This document shows, piece after piece, positions 11,186 to 23,635 of a stretch of 64,000 nucleotides of DNA. The position numbers and the translations under genes are program-made. Positions within the stretch are counted from its first letter, which is position 1. Each line of letters opens with the position of its first letter. Below the pieces are notes generated by a model that was not told the origin of the DNA, made no database searches, and saw nothing but the letters and a program-made list of their open reading frames with translations. Origin of the DNA: Phytophthora colocasiae (lineage: Eukaryota; Oomycota; Peronosporomycetes; Peronosporales; Peronosporaceae); contig JAGKQI010000021.1 in the NCBI GenBank assembly GCA_018806915.1, forward strand, positions 372,001 to 436,000, given 5' to 3'.

Positions 11186-13347
11186 TTAGTCGCCCTTCTT
11201 TTCTTCATTGTCCGACGATGAGCTGCCGTAGATGCGGGCGTAACGCTGGCGCAATTCCTCTCGACGGCGCTCAGCTTCCGTTTGTGGTGCGGGTGGGATC
11301 GTCGACTCCACTGGAACTGAAGATGAAGCTGCAGCTGCAGCGGGCGCTGACTCAGCTTCTTGCTGCGTTGGAATTGGTCGTTTGTCTTCTAGATCCTCAG
11401 CACCCGACTCCGATCTGGGGGATACAGGAACAGTAACAGGAGCGGCTGGGGCTGATACAGGAGCTGCTGGGGCGTGGGCTGGCATGTTCACCTCTTGCTG
11501 TGCTGCTGGCATTGTCGGCGCTGAAGCAGGAGGCTGTGGTACAGTTTGAGTCTGCTGGGGGGCACTGAACTGAGCTGCAGCTGCCTGTAGCACCGCCAAC
11601 TGAGCATGCAGAAGATCTATCTGGCGCTGGATGCTGTCTGGGTCCATCGTTTGCTGCTGTACACCCTGTTGCTGGCCCGGAATGTGCCCCATCGGGGGCA
11701 TACCGAAAGGTGGCATCATACCGTAGGCACCTGGCATTCCGAATCCGAACGGAACTCCTCCAAACATCATTGGCGACATGTATGGGTTCGGATAACCAGG
11801 TGCAAATGGATGACCAGGTGCAGCAACAGGAGCCCCTCCCGAGGTTGGCGGGGTAGCGGTTTGAGCGGCACCTGCAGGAGTTGGAGTACCAGGGACCGCT
11901 GCGTTGGCAGGAGGAGCCACTCGCCCAAACGCAACACCGAACCGGAAGCGAGGTGCAGGTGCAGGACGTGGCTGTGCATTAGCTGGAGCTGGTGCTGCTG
12001 GTGGTGCCTGAGCTGCTGCGTTGTTTCCTGCTTCGGGTCTGGCATCTCGAGGCGCTGGCCCCTCAGGAACAGCAGTAGGGCGAAGTGGTCCTGTCGGGAT
12101 GTTTGAGCGGCATGTAGGACACGTTTGCTGTCGTTGCACCCACATCTTGAGGCAGTCAACATGGAAAATGTGCGAACACGGCAACTTCTTGCATGTGTCA
12201 GGGGTCATTTCCTCCCGACAGATGATGCACGTCCTGTCCGTTTCCTGTAGTTCCTCCTCCGTCGGGTTCGGGAAGCGCTCGTTCAGGTGGGCTGTAATTT
12301 TCCTGTAGCGGAAGTATGACGCGATGCGTCGCTGCAGGTTCTTGATAGAGATCCAGAGGTCACGCACAATATGCAGCGGCATCCCGTAATACGTAAAGAT
12401 AAGCATGAAGAAAACCTGGTTTAGCAGTAAAATACAGTTAGTGGATATCAATAAGCGATGTAAATGTCAAATCATTAGCCATACCAAGTAGACAACGAGT
12501 TTGGTGACCTCCGACACGAGCTCCAGGTAGAAGAGATATGTGAATTTGTTGGTCCACGCTCCATCCATTCGAGAGTCCACCACATAAAGAACATAACGCA
12601 GGAATGTGGCAATGATTGTCACCAACAGGATCAAAAACTGGCATAAAGACTCGTTAGTTTAGCTTTTCTCTTCAAGTAAAAATCCTGAGCTACTTACCTC
12701 AAATCCAAAGAGGATGAAGACGGAGGGACCAATCTCCATCACCTTCAGCGAGCACCACACCACGAACCCAGTGTCTACAGCTGCGAGCATAGCCATCAGC
12801 CCGACAAGCCGCACATGAGTGAGTCTTGTAATCACGTCCGTTTGTTCAATCTAGAACATGAAAAATGTTAGCATTTGTTTAAAAAAAAAAAATGAGAGAA
12901 CCATCACATACAAACTCAATTCTAGCTTGTGATAGCCAGTGGAAGATCTTGAGGAACACAAGTGCAGTGAATAGCACCATGACGTGGAACGAGATCTCCT
13001 CCCGGAAGATCGTTAGTGCCAGACACGTCTCCGTCACGGCGTAGCGTACATTTTCATGCAACAACTAAGAAAATAAAATTAGACAATCTCCAATCTACTA
13101 CGTATAAGATTTAACAATTATTCACCTCCACTTCCGCATCTCGTAACGTTCCAAGGAAAAAAGACTTGAGCACTCGACCGAAAAGCGTCGTAAGTACGAG
13201 CCCAGCGTTGCCCAGAACCAGGACGCTGACTTTGGACGTCACCAGGTAAATAACGGACGGGTAGAACTGCTGCCGCGTCACGTACGTGTACCATAACAGC
13301 CCCACGCAGGCGGCCAGACTCGCACTCGAGTACAACCAGAACTTCAT
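11186..13347 (-). CDS. HRD1: HRD1/Synoviolin-type ER membrane RING-H2 E3 ubiquitin ligase, five exons
   Basis: The exons are 13347-13126, 13064-12912, 12850-12698, 12637-12485 and 12415-11186. The four GT-AG introns are 60-69 bp and all phase 0, giving 636 residues. The N-terminal half has several hydrophobic segments and a strong family match (TRQQFYPSVIYLVTSKVSVL and LRDAEVE in exon 1). A RING-H2 domain starts at about Cys290 (CIICREEM...LPCSHIFHVDCLKMW...CPTC). The C-terminal half is Pro/Ala/Gln-rich with GMPPMG runs, and ends acidic. HRD1 ubiquitinates misfolded proteins retro-translocated from the ER (ERAD). The gene is open throughout. The piggyBac TTAA lies 177 bp past its stop, so the insertion is just downstream, perhaps in the 3' UTR. 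Confidence 0.95.
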
Positions 13348-13544
13348 CCCTGACGTCTACGTGGCAAATAGGATTATGGTAAAAGAAAAAATAGTCAGCC
13401 AATCAGATGTTTTTATTATATTTTTATGTTTTTATTCAAGTCTAATCCAATCAGAATGATCTCGACGCGGATTGGCTAGTGTTTGTTCACAGCCGGGACG
13501 GTAAATTGGTCCCAATGACTTGAAGTTTGTAAGAGGATTTAGTC

Positions 13545-16041
13545 TGGACTGATCATCATCCGCAGTTCCGCGTGTTTTTAACGCGAACAATTTCTGACCT
13601 GGTTCGAGAAGCAATTTGGGTGCAAGGTTCGTGTCCTGCGTACTGGCGGAGGTGCAGAATACAACAACGTGGACGAGTTTTGCAAGCAATCAGGAGTGGC
13701 CCGTCAGAAGAGCGAGGCAAGGAACCAAGCTGCCAACGGTAAAGCAGAGAGGATGCACCGAACGGTGATGAACATCGTGCGCTGCATGCTGTTAGCTTCC
13801 GAGTTGCCACTGACATTTTGAGGAGATGCGGCAGAATATGCGGTCTTTGTATTGAACCGCAGCCCCACCCGTGCAAACGATGACCGAGTGTCGCCGCTGG
13901 AGGTGCTCTCGGGACGTACGCCAAGTTTGCAAAACATTGTGGTGTTTGGATCTGCCTGCGCTGTATTCGTTGACACTAGCAAGAATAATCTGCAGAAGCA
14001 TTCTCAGCGTGGAGTTGTGATCGGAAAAAGTGACGAAACAAAGGGATATCGAGTATACTTACCGGAGAGCAACAAGGTTGTGGTGACCCGCCATGTAAAG
14101 GAAATCGAGACGTTGAAACAGGCTGAAAGCGACCGCATTTCACAGCAACTCATTCTTGAAGAATTTGCAGAAATGCCCAACGGTAGAACGAGTCCTGGCG
14201 CGGGCAATGTCACGGAAGACATGGAGAAGAATGCCCCTTAAACTGGAAATTCTAAAGGAGAGACCAAGCCACGTCGGTCCCAGCGCGTGAGAAAGTATTC
14301 TGTTCGACGCCGTGAAGCTGATGGATATGACGACGGGGGGTCGGAAGGAGCGCTGGTGTCAAGCGCTGTACATGTGGAAGATACCCATGCGGATGATAAG
14401 GAACCAGCAAATTTTGCTGCTGCCAGACGTTGCGCGGAGAGTGAGAAATGGCGGGCCGCGAAGCGGGAAGAAATTGCTTCTCTGGAAGCGAACGACACTT
14501 GGAAAGTTGTGAAGGTGTCTCCGGGTACCGCTCGACTACACTCGAAATGGGTATACAAGAAGAAACGGGATGGCAATGGCAAAATCCAGCGCTACAAAGC
14601 TCGACTCGTAGCATGCGGAAATGAGCAAGTGTTCGGTATTGACTACTTGTTCACATTTGCTGCGGTGATGGAACTGCCAAGTGGGAAAGCTGTGCTTGTA
14701 CTTGCAAGAATCTGGCGCGTGTCAGCAAGGCACGGTGATGTGCCGAATGCGTTCGTGAAGGCATCGACAGAAGAAGGTTTAGAAATCTGCCTGTACATTC
14801 CCGACGGAATGGAGTTTACGGCAGCTGAGCTAGCAGCTTTGGGTGCCAAAGACGTTAGTGAACTAGGCTTGTTGCTCGGAAGAAGCCTTTGTGGGCTTAA
14901 GCAAGCTGGAAGGCTGTGGCGTAAGTTACTGCACAAAACGCTTGTTCAGGTCGGATTCAGACACTGTTTGTCCGATTCGTGCGTCTATGTGAAGACTGAC
15001 GAGGGTGGAATAACTGTTGTGGGGACATACGTTGACGATTTGCTGGTCACCGCTACTTTGGAGCCGCGCGTCGACTCATTCTTTGCTGATATGGCAATAC
15101 TGGAACTCAAGGACTTGGGACCAGCATCGATGTTCCTCGGGATGAGGATAAGCTACGACGATGAGCGTGGATATACGGTTGACCAAGAGCATGCCATCAC
15201 GGAAACGCTGATCGCATATGGCTTAGAAAATGCCAACAGCGTTCGACTGCCTATCGCAGCGGGCGATCCACCCTTTGACGACGATGGAAAGTTACTGCCT
15301 AAGGCGGCTCCCGATGGCAAAGAACCGACGGTGAAGGACTTTCAGGCCTTGGTCGGGAGTCTCCTGTGGATTGCACGTGGCACAAGACCTGACATTTCGT
15401 TTGCTGTTCACCGCGCGAGTCGAAAGACTCACGCTCCCACTGCTCAAGACTGGAAGCTAGCGAAACGAATCGCACGGTATTTGAGTAGAACGCGTGGTTT
15501 GAAGTTGCGCCTGAAGGATGATGTGCAAGATGGCGCGAAAGAAATTGTCCATTGTGCTGCTGGTCTGATGCAGACTTTGCTGGAGACGTGCAAGATCGCA
15601 AATCTGTCAGCGGTGTCATTGTCCAAGTAAATGGAATGACGATAGATTGGGAGTACAGGAAGCAATCCGCTGTCGTGCTGTCAACTGCAGAAGCGGAGTT
15701 TGTCGCAGCATCTGTCGGCGGCCAAAATGTGTTGGGCTTACGCGAGCTGTTCGGAGAGATAGGCTAAAGGGTAAAGCTGCCAATCGAGATGATGGTGGAC
15801 AACCAGGCAGCGCTGAAACAGATCACCAACGAGGCAAGCTCGGGGAGGGCCAAGCGCGTGGATATCAAGGTCAAATTCTTGCGAGATTATGCTGAGCGAG
15901 GTGTCGTACTGTCCACGTAGGTCGGAACCGCCGACATGTTAGCGGACTTGCTGACGAAGGCTCTTCCAGGAGAACGAGTACTTTAACTACGAGAGAAGAT
16001 CGGGTTAACTGGTGAGTGATACTGTAGAGCCTCGGGAAGGA
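13545..16041 (+). pseudogene. Decayed, 5'-truncated Ty1/Copia pol fragment (integrase to RNase H)
   Basis: The fragment begins inside the integrase core; gag and protease are absent. The integrase motif normally TDGGAEY reads TGGGAEY near 13645, so a catalytic Asp is lost. Open stretches are 13852-14241 (integrase end), 14287-15630 (RT with GTYVDDLLVTA near 15030) and 15552-15767 (RNase H, WSDADFAGD and STAEAEFVAA). Stops at 13819-13821 (TGA), 14239, 15765 and 15918, plus frame changes, separate them. After a G/A-rich tract (GGGAAGGAG), TGTTGGAAG at 16042 probably starts the 3' LTR, whose far end I could not place. It is far more decayed than the other Copia elements here. Confidence 0.85.
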
Positions 16042-16333
16042 GTGTTGGAAGTTACGTCGTAAGCGGTAGTGGATAAGGTACCTCGCGTGGGTTAATTCTG
16101 CGCAGCGAGACTGTACGGCACTGATAGTAAATCACTTTTCCTTTTCTCTTCTAAAGCGTACACTTTCAATAGTATCCCCTAGGGGGACAGACCTGCGCAT
16201 GGGTGTCGTCAAGTTCCCGAGTAACAAAAAGTCGAGTCAGCAGGAATATGTGCACCACACAATCTGCTCTCTCTTTTTTCAAGAGGACAAATTTTTTAAT
16301 TTTTTTTTAATTTTTTTTTGTAGAAGTCATTTA
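16042..16333 (+). repeat. Probable remnant of Copia 3' LTR plus T-rich low-complexity DNA
   Basis: No gene is seen. TGTTGGAAG at 16042 follows a purine tract as an LTR start would. About 16260-16320 is T-rich with runs of nine or ten T. The partner LTR is absent because the element is 5'-truncated. Confidence 0.4.
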
Positions 16334-16492
16334 ATGTCTTCTTCGATGGACGATTTCCCAGTGTTAACCTCTGTCTCGCGAGTACTTGTCACTCCATGAG
16401 CTCCCAAATGTCGTCCTACACATCGATTCGTTCCTAGCAACGATTTCCGTTGAGAAAGCTAGCGCTCTCGGGTCTGTGCGAATGGTATCATA

Positions 16493-16740
16493 TGTTGGAA
16501 TGCATTTTGAAGATCAGACAACTGAAGGTTGAAGATCAAGGTGAGACCCGGAGCATGGAGTAAGTCTAAACTGAGGTGAAGCCTGTCGAAGCTGGGAGCT
16601 GCGGATCTCTTCATGTGAAAGAGCTGAAGCTCAAGGATGGTTGCCAGACCTAGGAGAGCTAACACTCTAAATTTATTCATACTTTCATTTACCCTCTCTG
16701 GTGTACGAGGTTATCGTTGGATTCGATTCAACTCACAACA
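16493..16740 (+). repeat. Copia 5' LTR (248 bp)
   Basis: TGTTGGAATGC...CTCACAACA; one mismatch to the 3' copy. Confidence 0.95.
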
Positions 16741-16757
16741 GGGTTCTGAGCCCAAAG
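16741..16757 (+). promoter_or_regulatory. Copia primer-binding site, half-tRNA type
   Basis: GGGTTCTGAGCCC directly follows the LTR. Its complement GGGCTCAGAACCC resembles the initiator tRNA-Met anticodon arm (GGGCTCATAACCC) with one change. The second Copia of this window has the exact match at the same place. Priming from an internal tRNA site is known for copia-type elements. Confidence 0.55.
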
Positions 16758-16788
16758 ACGGAATTCGTTCTGTGTGAGGAGATCCAAG

Positions 16789-19700
16789 ATGGCTACACCT
16801 CTGAAGTATACAAACGAGGGCGTCCCGAAGAACTGGGATGGAAAGGACTGGCAGCAGTACAAGTGGGCCATGGGACTAGTGCTCCGGAAGAAGAAACTTA
16901 CAGAGATTGTGAGTAGAGACTTGAAACGAGATGCACTGGTGACTGATGAGGGCAAGACGAAGTTCGATGAGGATCAGGTGACGATCATGCAGTTGATCGG
17001 GATGTCACTGCCTGCGGACAAGCTCCATGAGGTTCGACACAAGACCACAGGGACTGAGATGTGGAAGGCTTTGTGTGATATCTATGAGTGCACGGATAAT
17101 CAAACTACTATCGCGCACAGGAGTAGATGTCTGCGGAATGAGCTTGAAACTGCAAAACTGCACCCAGGTGGAGATGTGAACGAGCATTTGAGTAAGATGT
17201 TCAATATTCGGACTGAATTGACATCGTTGAACTACACCGTGGAAGATATTGACATGGTGGAGATGCTGTTGGCCTTCCGGATCAATACGAGTTTGAGAGT
17301 TTAAAGTCGGGTATTCGATACAACTTGGGCGTAGGAGGCACTACACCGGAACGAACTCGGGAACTAATTCGGATTGCAGACTCGCGTCAGAAAGTCTATA
17401 AGGCCAAGGGCGGAGCAAATCAACGTGGAAACCAGAAGAATGGTGGAAGCACAAACAGCACAAAGACTAAGAATGAGAAGGGGGACACGTCACAACAAGA
17501 GAAGACCGGAGGCTCGAAGAAGAAGCAGAAGAAGTGCTTTGTCTGCGAGAGTACGGAGCATCTCAAAGTTGATTGTCCTAATCGAGCCAAACCTGCAGAT
17601 AGTGATAATCCAAAAGAAACAGAACAGAAGCGAAAACCGAAGGGACATACAGGAGCAACCAAGCTGACGAAGATGTTGGTGTGGCAGCTGGTACTCTGAA
17701 CGATTTGCCACAGATACCAATCGAGATGTTCGAGATGTTCGAGATGTTCGACGCTAGCCGAGAGGAAAGAGACCTGCAGGACACGCATGGATTAGCAGGA
17801 GATAGGCAGAGTGACGAATCGATTGACACTGGAAGTGGATGGTGGTATTTCGATACCGCATCAAACACACACTTGACCGGAAATCGTGACCATTACTGTT
17901 CCTTCACGGAAGACACAACTGAGTCTCAAAGCGTGCATGGTGTTACTCCAGCGCTAGCCTCGCGAATTGAAGGAGTTGGAACAGTGGCATTGCAGACTGA
18001 GGTTGAAGGTGATCCGTGGTAATCTACCTGAATGACGTATTCTACGTTCCTGGAGCTGCAGCTGGGCTTCTCTCACCTGGTTTGGTGATGGAGCAAGGCT
18101 TCGAGTTTGATTATGATCAAGCTAGTAATGTCTTTAAGCTGATGCGAAATGGAAGAACCGTGGTAGTGGCAATGCCACAGGATGCAACGTGGGGATTTCA
18201 AGTGAATTCGGCGCAAAATGAACCTGCTGTTGAACCGCTAACTACGCCGATGGCAAATTTCACTGCAGTTGAAGGTGTTGCGTCGCTGAAGCTCTGGCAC
18301 GAGCGTTTAGGACACACCTGCCCCCAGTATCTCAAGACCATGGTGGATAAGGATATGGTGAAGGGTATGATGCTCACCCAGCGGCAGCAACAAGACGACT
18401 GTGAGGCCTGCCATCTAGGTAAACAGAAGAAGACACCGTACCGAAAGAAACTTGACTGTGGATTAAAATCTCCAAATCAAGTGGTGTACGCAGATCTCTT
18501 GATTCCTAGTAGAGAGAACGGAACCCGGTTTGAAGCTGTGCTCGTGATCATGGATGGATTTTCGCGGTTTGTTGCTGTGCATATGCTGACAAGCAAGGCA
18601 AGTGAAACCGTGAATAGGCACATCAAAGAGTACATCCTGTGGGCCGAAAGACAAGCTGGAAGGAACTCACCCAATGCAAACGGAAAGGTGCACAAGGTGC
18701 GGCAGGTACTGATCACGCACAGCGTTCGACAAGTGATAACGGACAAAGGAGGTGAATTCGTGAACGGTGAGATTGACAAGTGGTATAAGTCGCATGGAAT
18801 TGAACATGTTCTTGTCGGTCCAAAGAGCTCGCAGCTAAACCTGTGTGAGCGAACCCACCAATCACTTGTGGAAATGACCAAAGCTACAATGCGTGATGCT
18901 GGATTTCCGAAGAGCATGTGGCCAGAAGCATTGCGGAATGCAGTGTATCTGAAGAATCGTGTATACAACAAAGGAACTCAGGGAATCCCTTTTGAGATGA
19001 TGTTTGGAGTAAAGCCGGATATCCATCACATTAGGAAGTTTGGGGCATTGGCCTATGTTCACGTTCCGATCACACCTGGAAGACGCAAATACCAAGACAA
19101 TGCGAAGCTTGGATATGTTCTTGGATACGCGGAGGATGTGATTGGATGCAAAGTGTACTTCCCTGAAGAGCGGACGGCAAAATTCGTGACAGATCTGCGC
19201 GTTACTGAAGAATGTATGTATCGGAACCGACATAATGTGGCAGTGGAAGACACTGACTTGGACTCGTTGCATTTCGAACAAGCTTCTTTTGAAGATGATA
19301 CAATTGAGCAGGACGATTCCTTGGTGAAGACCGAGACGTTGCGTCTCGAGGGAGGTGAAAGTTACCAAGAATCTGCTGAGCAGCATGATGAGGATAGTGT
19401 ACTTCACAACGTCCATGGAGATGGTAATTTGTGGGACAAGGAGACACTACAGCAGAGTGTCGTTGACGTGACTGGAGTGGAGGGCATTACTGTAGCAATT
19501 CCAACTGACGTTAGTGCTCAAGCAGCAACAGGAGGGACTGAAGTTGAGGAAGGTGAAAACGAGGATGACACTGAAATGCCATCGCCTTACCGAACGTCTT
19601 CGCCGAGAAAGTCTACTGAAATTGCAGCATCAAGATGGAGTGAGCGGAAGCAGAGTGATAAATTATTCTCGCAGAACTCACCGGTACGAAGTGAAACAAA

Positions 19701-21715
19701 GGAAGACTGTGATGATGAATCTGTTGTTGGAAATTGTGGATCTGTTGCAGAATGGGATGCTTCAGAACATGACACAGAAAATGGAGTTGATAATTTCGTG
19801 GAAGAAGATGAAGCTGATCTAGACGTCACAGTGGCTAGTGTTTGCGGGTCCTCCTACGATCAGGAAGGTGACGAGCTGTGCAGTGATGATGGTCCAGAAA
19901 ATGAAGATCGTATTGATGCTAGTGCACTATTATCAACGAGGCAGACCGGAAAGCGCACACAGCGGAGCGAGACGTCATCAGAAGAAGTGAGAGTTGAGCA
20001 GAATGCTGAAAAACAACACTCGAACTGGATTACGTGAGGCTCATGAGCGTCGACGACCTAGTTATTTGAATGACTACGTGGCAAATGTAGTGCAGAGTAC
20101 GTCGCGTATTCTTAATAAGAATGGTATGCCGATACGTGCAAGTCAAGTAAGAATCCCAAGGAACCATCGCGAAGCTATGCGGTCGGATTTTGCAGATTTC
20201 TGGCGAGAAGCCGAGCTGGAGGAGATGGCTGCTCTAAAAGCAAAAGGAGTTATTGAGGAGATCCCAGTGGAATCTGTACCACCAGACGCGAAGCCAATCA
20301 ATACAAGATGGGTCTACGCAGTCAAATCTGACCATCAAGGGTATGTGATTCGGTTCAAGTCGCGCACTGTTGCTTTGGGGAATTACCAGAGACCTGGAAT
20401 CGATTTCGTGGAGACTTTCGCACCTGTGGCTCGTATGTCGTCATTCCGATTGATCGTGGCGTTGGCTGCGGCGTTGAACCTGCAGTTGTACGGAGGTGAC
20501 ATCAATACAGCGTACTTGAACGCACTGTTGGGGATCAAGCAGTACATCAGGTCAATTGATAGGTTTCCATGCGAGATCGACGGACACATGTATGTAGTTT
20601 TGAAAGCACTATATGGACTACGGCAGTCGGGAAAAGAATGGAACTCGGAGTTGAATCACTGGCTCTTGGCAAACGGATACCAACGCTCGTTGACTGAACC
20701 GTGCCTTTATTACAAGTTCGAAGGAGAATGTATTATGCTGGTACTCGTGTACGTGGATGATTTCCTGGTGGCTACAAATGTCGAGGACAAGAAGCGTGAC
20801 CTGTTCAAGGAATTGGATGCAGAGTACGGCATTAAGGACCAAGGTTTGCTCACGGATTATTTAGGCGTTGAAGTAGAGCAATCAGTGGACAAGATCACAA
20901 TCAAGCAGAGCAAGTATGCGCGTGAAATATTGCAGACCTTCGGATATGAGAATGCACACAGTATTGGAAATCCAATGGAGACAAATGCAAGACTACTTCC
21001 ACTTACTGAGGACGAGATATCTGACACCAGTTTCACATACCGGCAAGCAATAGGAATGCTGATGTACTTAGCAACTGGAACTCGTCCAGACTTGGCGTAT
21101 GCAGTTGGCCAACTTAGCAGATTTGTGATGAAGCCATCCACTAAACATGTTGGTGCAGTGAAGCGTGTGCTCCGGTATCTGGCTGGAACTGTGGAGTACG
21201 GAATAAGCTACGATCGTACCAAGGACATGACTGACAAGATTGTTCTGGACGGCTACTGCGATAGTGACTGGGCAAACGATCCCATTTCGCGCAAGAGCAC
21301 AACAGGACTGGTGTTCACACTGGCGGGAGGGGCTGTATCGTGGATGTCCAGACGTCAAACTATCGTGACGTTATCTACTGCTGAGGCTGAATACGTTGCC
21401 GCGTGTGAGGCTGCTATGGAGGCGAATGCAGAAAGCAATATTCTTCAGGAGATTTTGAAGAAGCAGAGTGTGGAATTGCGCATTGGAATTGATAACCAAG
21501 CGGCGCATATACTCGCTACCAATCCTACGTACAGTCGACGCACTCGCCACATTGAGTTGCGTTGGCATTTCGTGCGCGAGCAAGTGGCGAAAGGTGCAAT
21601 TGACTTGCACAAAATAAGTGGTGAAGTGAACCCTGCGGATACCTTTACTAAACCTTTGGACAAGAAAAGGATGGGCACGTTGCTCGAGCTCATTGGGGTT
21701 GGGAAGTCCAGCTAA
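16789..21715 (+). pseudogene. Copia gag-pol polyprotein with four frameshifts
   Basis: ATG at 16789 (MATPLKYTNEGVPKNWDGKD) starts gag. Frame shifts occur near 17290, 17690, 18010 and 20030; pieces end at 17304, 17699, 18022, 20037 and 21715. Landmarks: zinc knuckle CFVCESTEHLKVDC at about 17535-17577, protease YFDTASNTHLTG near 17850, integrase finger HERLGH...CEACHLG (18300-18420), VYADLL and VITDKGGEF for two catalytic Asp, Glu in LCERTHQS near 18850, RT with YVDDFLVAT near 20755, RNase H CDSDWANDP and STAEAEYVAA near 21390, ending GELIGVGKSS-like at 21715. All catalytic residues are kept, so only the indels disable it. Confidence 0.9.
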
Positions 21716-21770
21716 GAGACTGGATTTGAAAAAATGCATGCTGGAATCGAAGGTGACTTCGAGGGAGGCG

Positions 21771-22018
21771 TGTTGGAATGCATTTTGAAGATCAGACAAC
21801 TGAAGGTTGAAGATCAAGGTGAGACCCGGAGCATGGAGTAAGTCTAAACTAAGGTGAAGCCTGTCGAAGCTGGGAGCTGCGGATCTCTTCATGTGAAAGA
21901 GCTGAAGCTCAAGGATGGTTGCCAGACCTAGGAGAGCTAACACTCTAAATTTATTCATACTTTCATTTACCCTCTCTGGTGTACGAGGTTATCGTTGGAT
22001 TCGATTCAACTCACAACA
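21771..22018 (+). repeat. Copia 3' LTR (248 bp)
   Basis: Preceded by a short purine-rich tract (GAGGGAGGCG); followed by the target duplication TCATA. Confidence 0.95.
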
Positions 22019-22834
22019 TCATACGCTGCCGCTAGGGATACCAATACCGATTGGGGCCAAATTGCATACAATGCCGCTTTGCACGGGCATGTGCGTATCT
22101 TGCAGTGGTTATGCTGACCGATACGCATGGAGCAGTGCTTTGGGCATTGCTGCGGAATTCGGTCATTTGTCGGTAGTCCAGTGGTTGCACACACATTGCA
22201 GTGAAGATTTCAAACGATTCATGATACGACCTATGGACACGGCGGCATCACACGGACACTTGGAAATAGTCAAATGGTTGCATGACAACCGAACGGAGGG
22301 ATGCACAAAGTATGCAATGACAATGGCGGCAAGGTATGGCTATTTAGATGTGGTGAAGTCAGTGGAGCAATGGACTGGGCGGCGGAAAGGGGTCATTTTG
22401 AAGTGGTAAAGTGGCTGCATGGGAATAGAGCGGAGGGATGCACAACAGAAGCAATGGACTGCGCGGCGTGTAATGGTCATTTAGAAGTGGTGAAGTGGCT
22501 ACACGAGAACAGAAGGGAAGGGTGCACGATCGATGCAATGACCAGTGCTGCCTGCAATGGTCATTTGGATGTTGTATACGAGAATCGAAGTTAAGGCTGC
22601 TCAGAGGACACCTATCAATTCGCTGTGCGCGAAAGTCAGTTTGAGGTAGCCCAGTGGCTAGATGCAAATGGATACCGGAACATCTTCATCAACGCGCTTT
22701 AGTTGAAACGTGGCCAGTGACTAACCACAAACACAAATGATGATGTTTCATGCTGTATATTCGATCACGCTGGAGCAACAACTTCAAAACATCTTGAGTT
22801 TCTCTATAAACATAGTACGTCGCTAAAATATAGC

Positions 22835-23635
22835 TTACAGCAGTGCCGTGACAACACGGCCGTTCAGAGGCTGCACCGGACGAGCGTTCTTGCCGTCGTC
22901 CGTGATGTGGAGCTCGCGCAACTGAGCCTGAAGTCGCGCCAGGTCCGCCGTCGACACGTCCACGGGTTTCTTCACCACCCACCAGTCCACGATCTCACTG
23001 CATTCGGGGGTCGTCAGACTGCCGGCGTAGTTGAACACGCCCTGCGCGTCCGCCGCCTTGTTCACCAGCTCGGCGTACGGGGTCAGCGACGCCGTCGCCG
23101 TCGCGTTCGCGCTCACCTGGTCCAGCGCGTCCAGCACGGACACCACCCACGGGTCACTCTGGCCTTCCACGGCCTTGAAGAACACGCCCGTCACCAGCAG
23201 CGCGGAGCTGTCCGCGTTGCTGTGCACGAAATGCACCTCACCGCCCAGGTACTCGCCGTTCAGCGTGTGCTCCGACGGCACGTGCATGTGGAACTGCAGC
23301 ATGTCGTACGACGCGCCGTTGGCCGTCACCGCGCACGAGCCGCCGTTCACGCTGGCCGTGAACGACTCGTCCGACTGGGACACGTTGAAGTCGGCGCACG
23401 AACCGCTGAAGGTCAGCGAGCGCTTCTCGGAGATGCATCCGACCGTGGTTTCGATGTCGATGGGTGACTGGCGCTGGCCACCGCACGTGGGGTAGTGGTC
23501 GGCCCACTGGTCGGGTGCGGCCATGCTGGTATCGTTGGCGTTGTATCCCCACGGAGCTCCGTCAGCTCCAGCAGCGCTGACGGTGGAAGCGGCGAGTGCG
23601 CAGGTGGCGATGGCGGCAGCAGCGAAGATCTTCAT
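22835..23635 (-). CDS. Secreted alpha-carbonic anhydrase, copy 1
   Basis: Single exon, 266 residues. A signal peptide (MKIFAAAAIATCALAASTVS, cleavage near residue 21) is followed by the alpha-CA fold: WGY, CGGQRQSPIDI at about 51-61, zinc ligands His116 and His118 in LQFHMHVPSEH, His135 in GGEVHFVHSN, and SLTTPECSEIVDWWVVKKPV, which holds the conserved Thr-Thr and hydrophobic pocket. The enzyme interconverts CO2 and bicarbonate outside the cell. Length is normal for the family. The protein is the same as copy 2, and the genes are tandem duplicates with a shared spacer. Upstream it keeps about 185 bp (about 23800-23984) absent from copy 2. Confidence 0.95.
   Translation of the reverse strand: MKIFAAAAIATCALAASTVSAAGADGAPWGYNANDTSMAAPDQWADHYPTCGGQRQSPIDIETTVGCISEKRSLTFSGSCADFNVSQSDESFTASVNGGSCAVTANGASYDMLQFHMHVPSEHTLNGEYLGGEVHFVHSNADSSALLVTGVFFKAVEGQSDPWVVSVLDALDQVSANATATASLTPYAELVNKAADAQGVFNYAGSLTTPECSEIVDWWVVKKPVDVSTADLARLQAQLRELHITDDGKNARPVQPLNGRVVTALL

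Larger units (their letters stand above)
16493..22018 (+). mobile_element. Full-length Ty1/Copia LTR retrotransposon
   Basis: LTRs of 248 bp (16493-16740 and 21771-22018) both begin TGTTGG and end CAACA, and differ at a single base (G near 16573, A near 21851). The target duplication TCATA is at 16488-16492 and 22019-22023. Domain order is gag, protease, integrase, RT, RNase H, which is Copia. It sits in the ankyrin pseudogene. Confidence 0.95.
16334..22702 (+). pseudogene. Ankyrin-repeat protein pseudogene split by a Copia element
   Basis: The 5' part (16334-16492) starts MSSSMDDFPVLTSVSRV, hits TGA at 16397, and contains further stops. The 3' part resumes at 22024 with AARDTNTDWGQIAYNAALHG and continues as ankyrin-like repeats ([56 protein letters not shown]), ending VAQWLDANGY and a stop at 22700. 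At least three frame breaks occur (near 22115, 22355 and 22575). The repeat style, with 'VVKWLHxNRxEGCT' every 33-36 residues, is typical of the large oomycete ankyrin families. The Copia target duplication TCATA lies within the coding sequence. Confidence 0.82.

Noticed and set aside
22907..23467. Plus-strand ORF of 186 codons opposite carbonic anhydrase, repeated at 26086 and 40733
   Set aside because: His/Arg-rich mirror frame of a GC-rich gene, present wherever the carbonic anhydrase is; no independent start context or motif.
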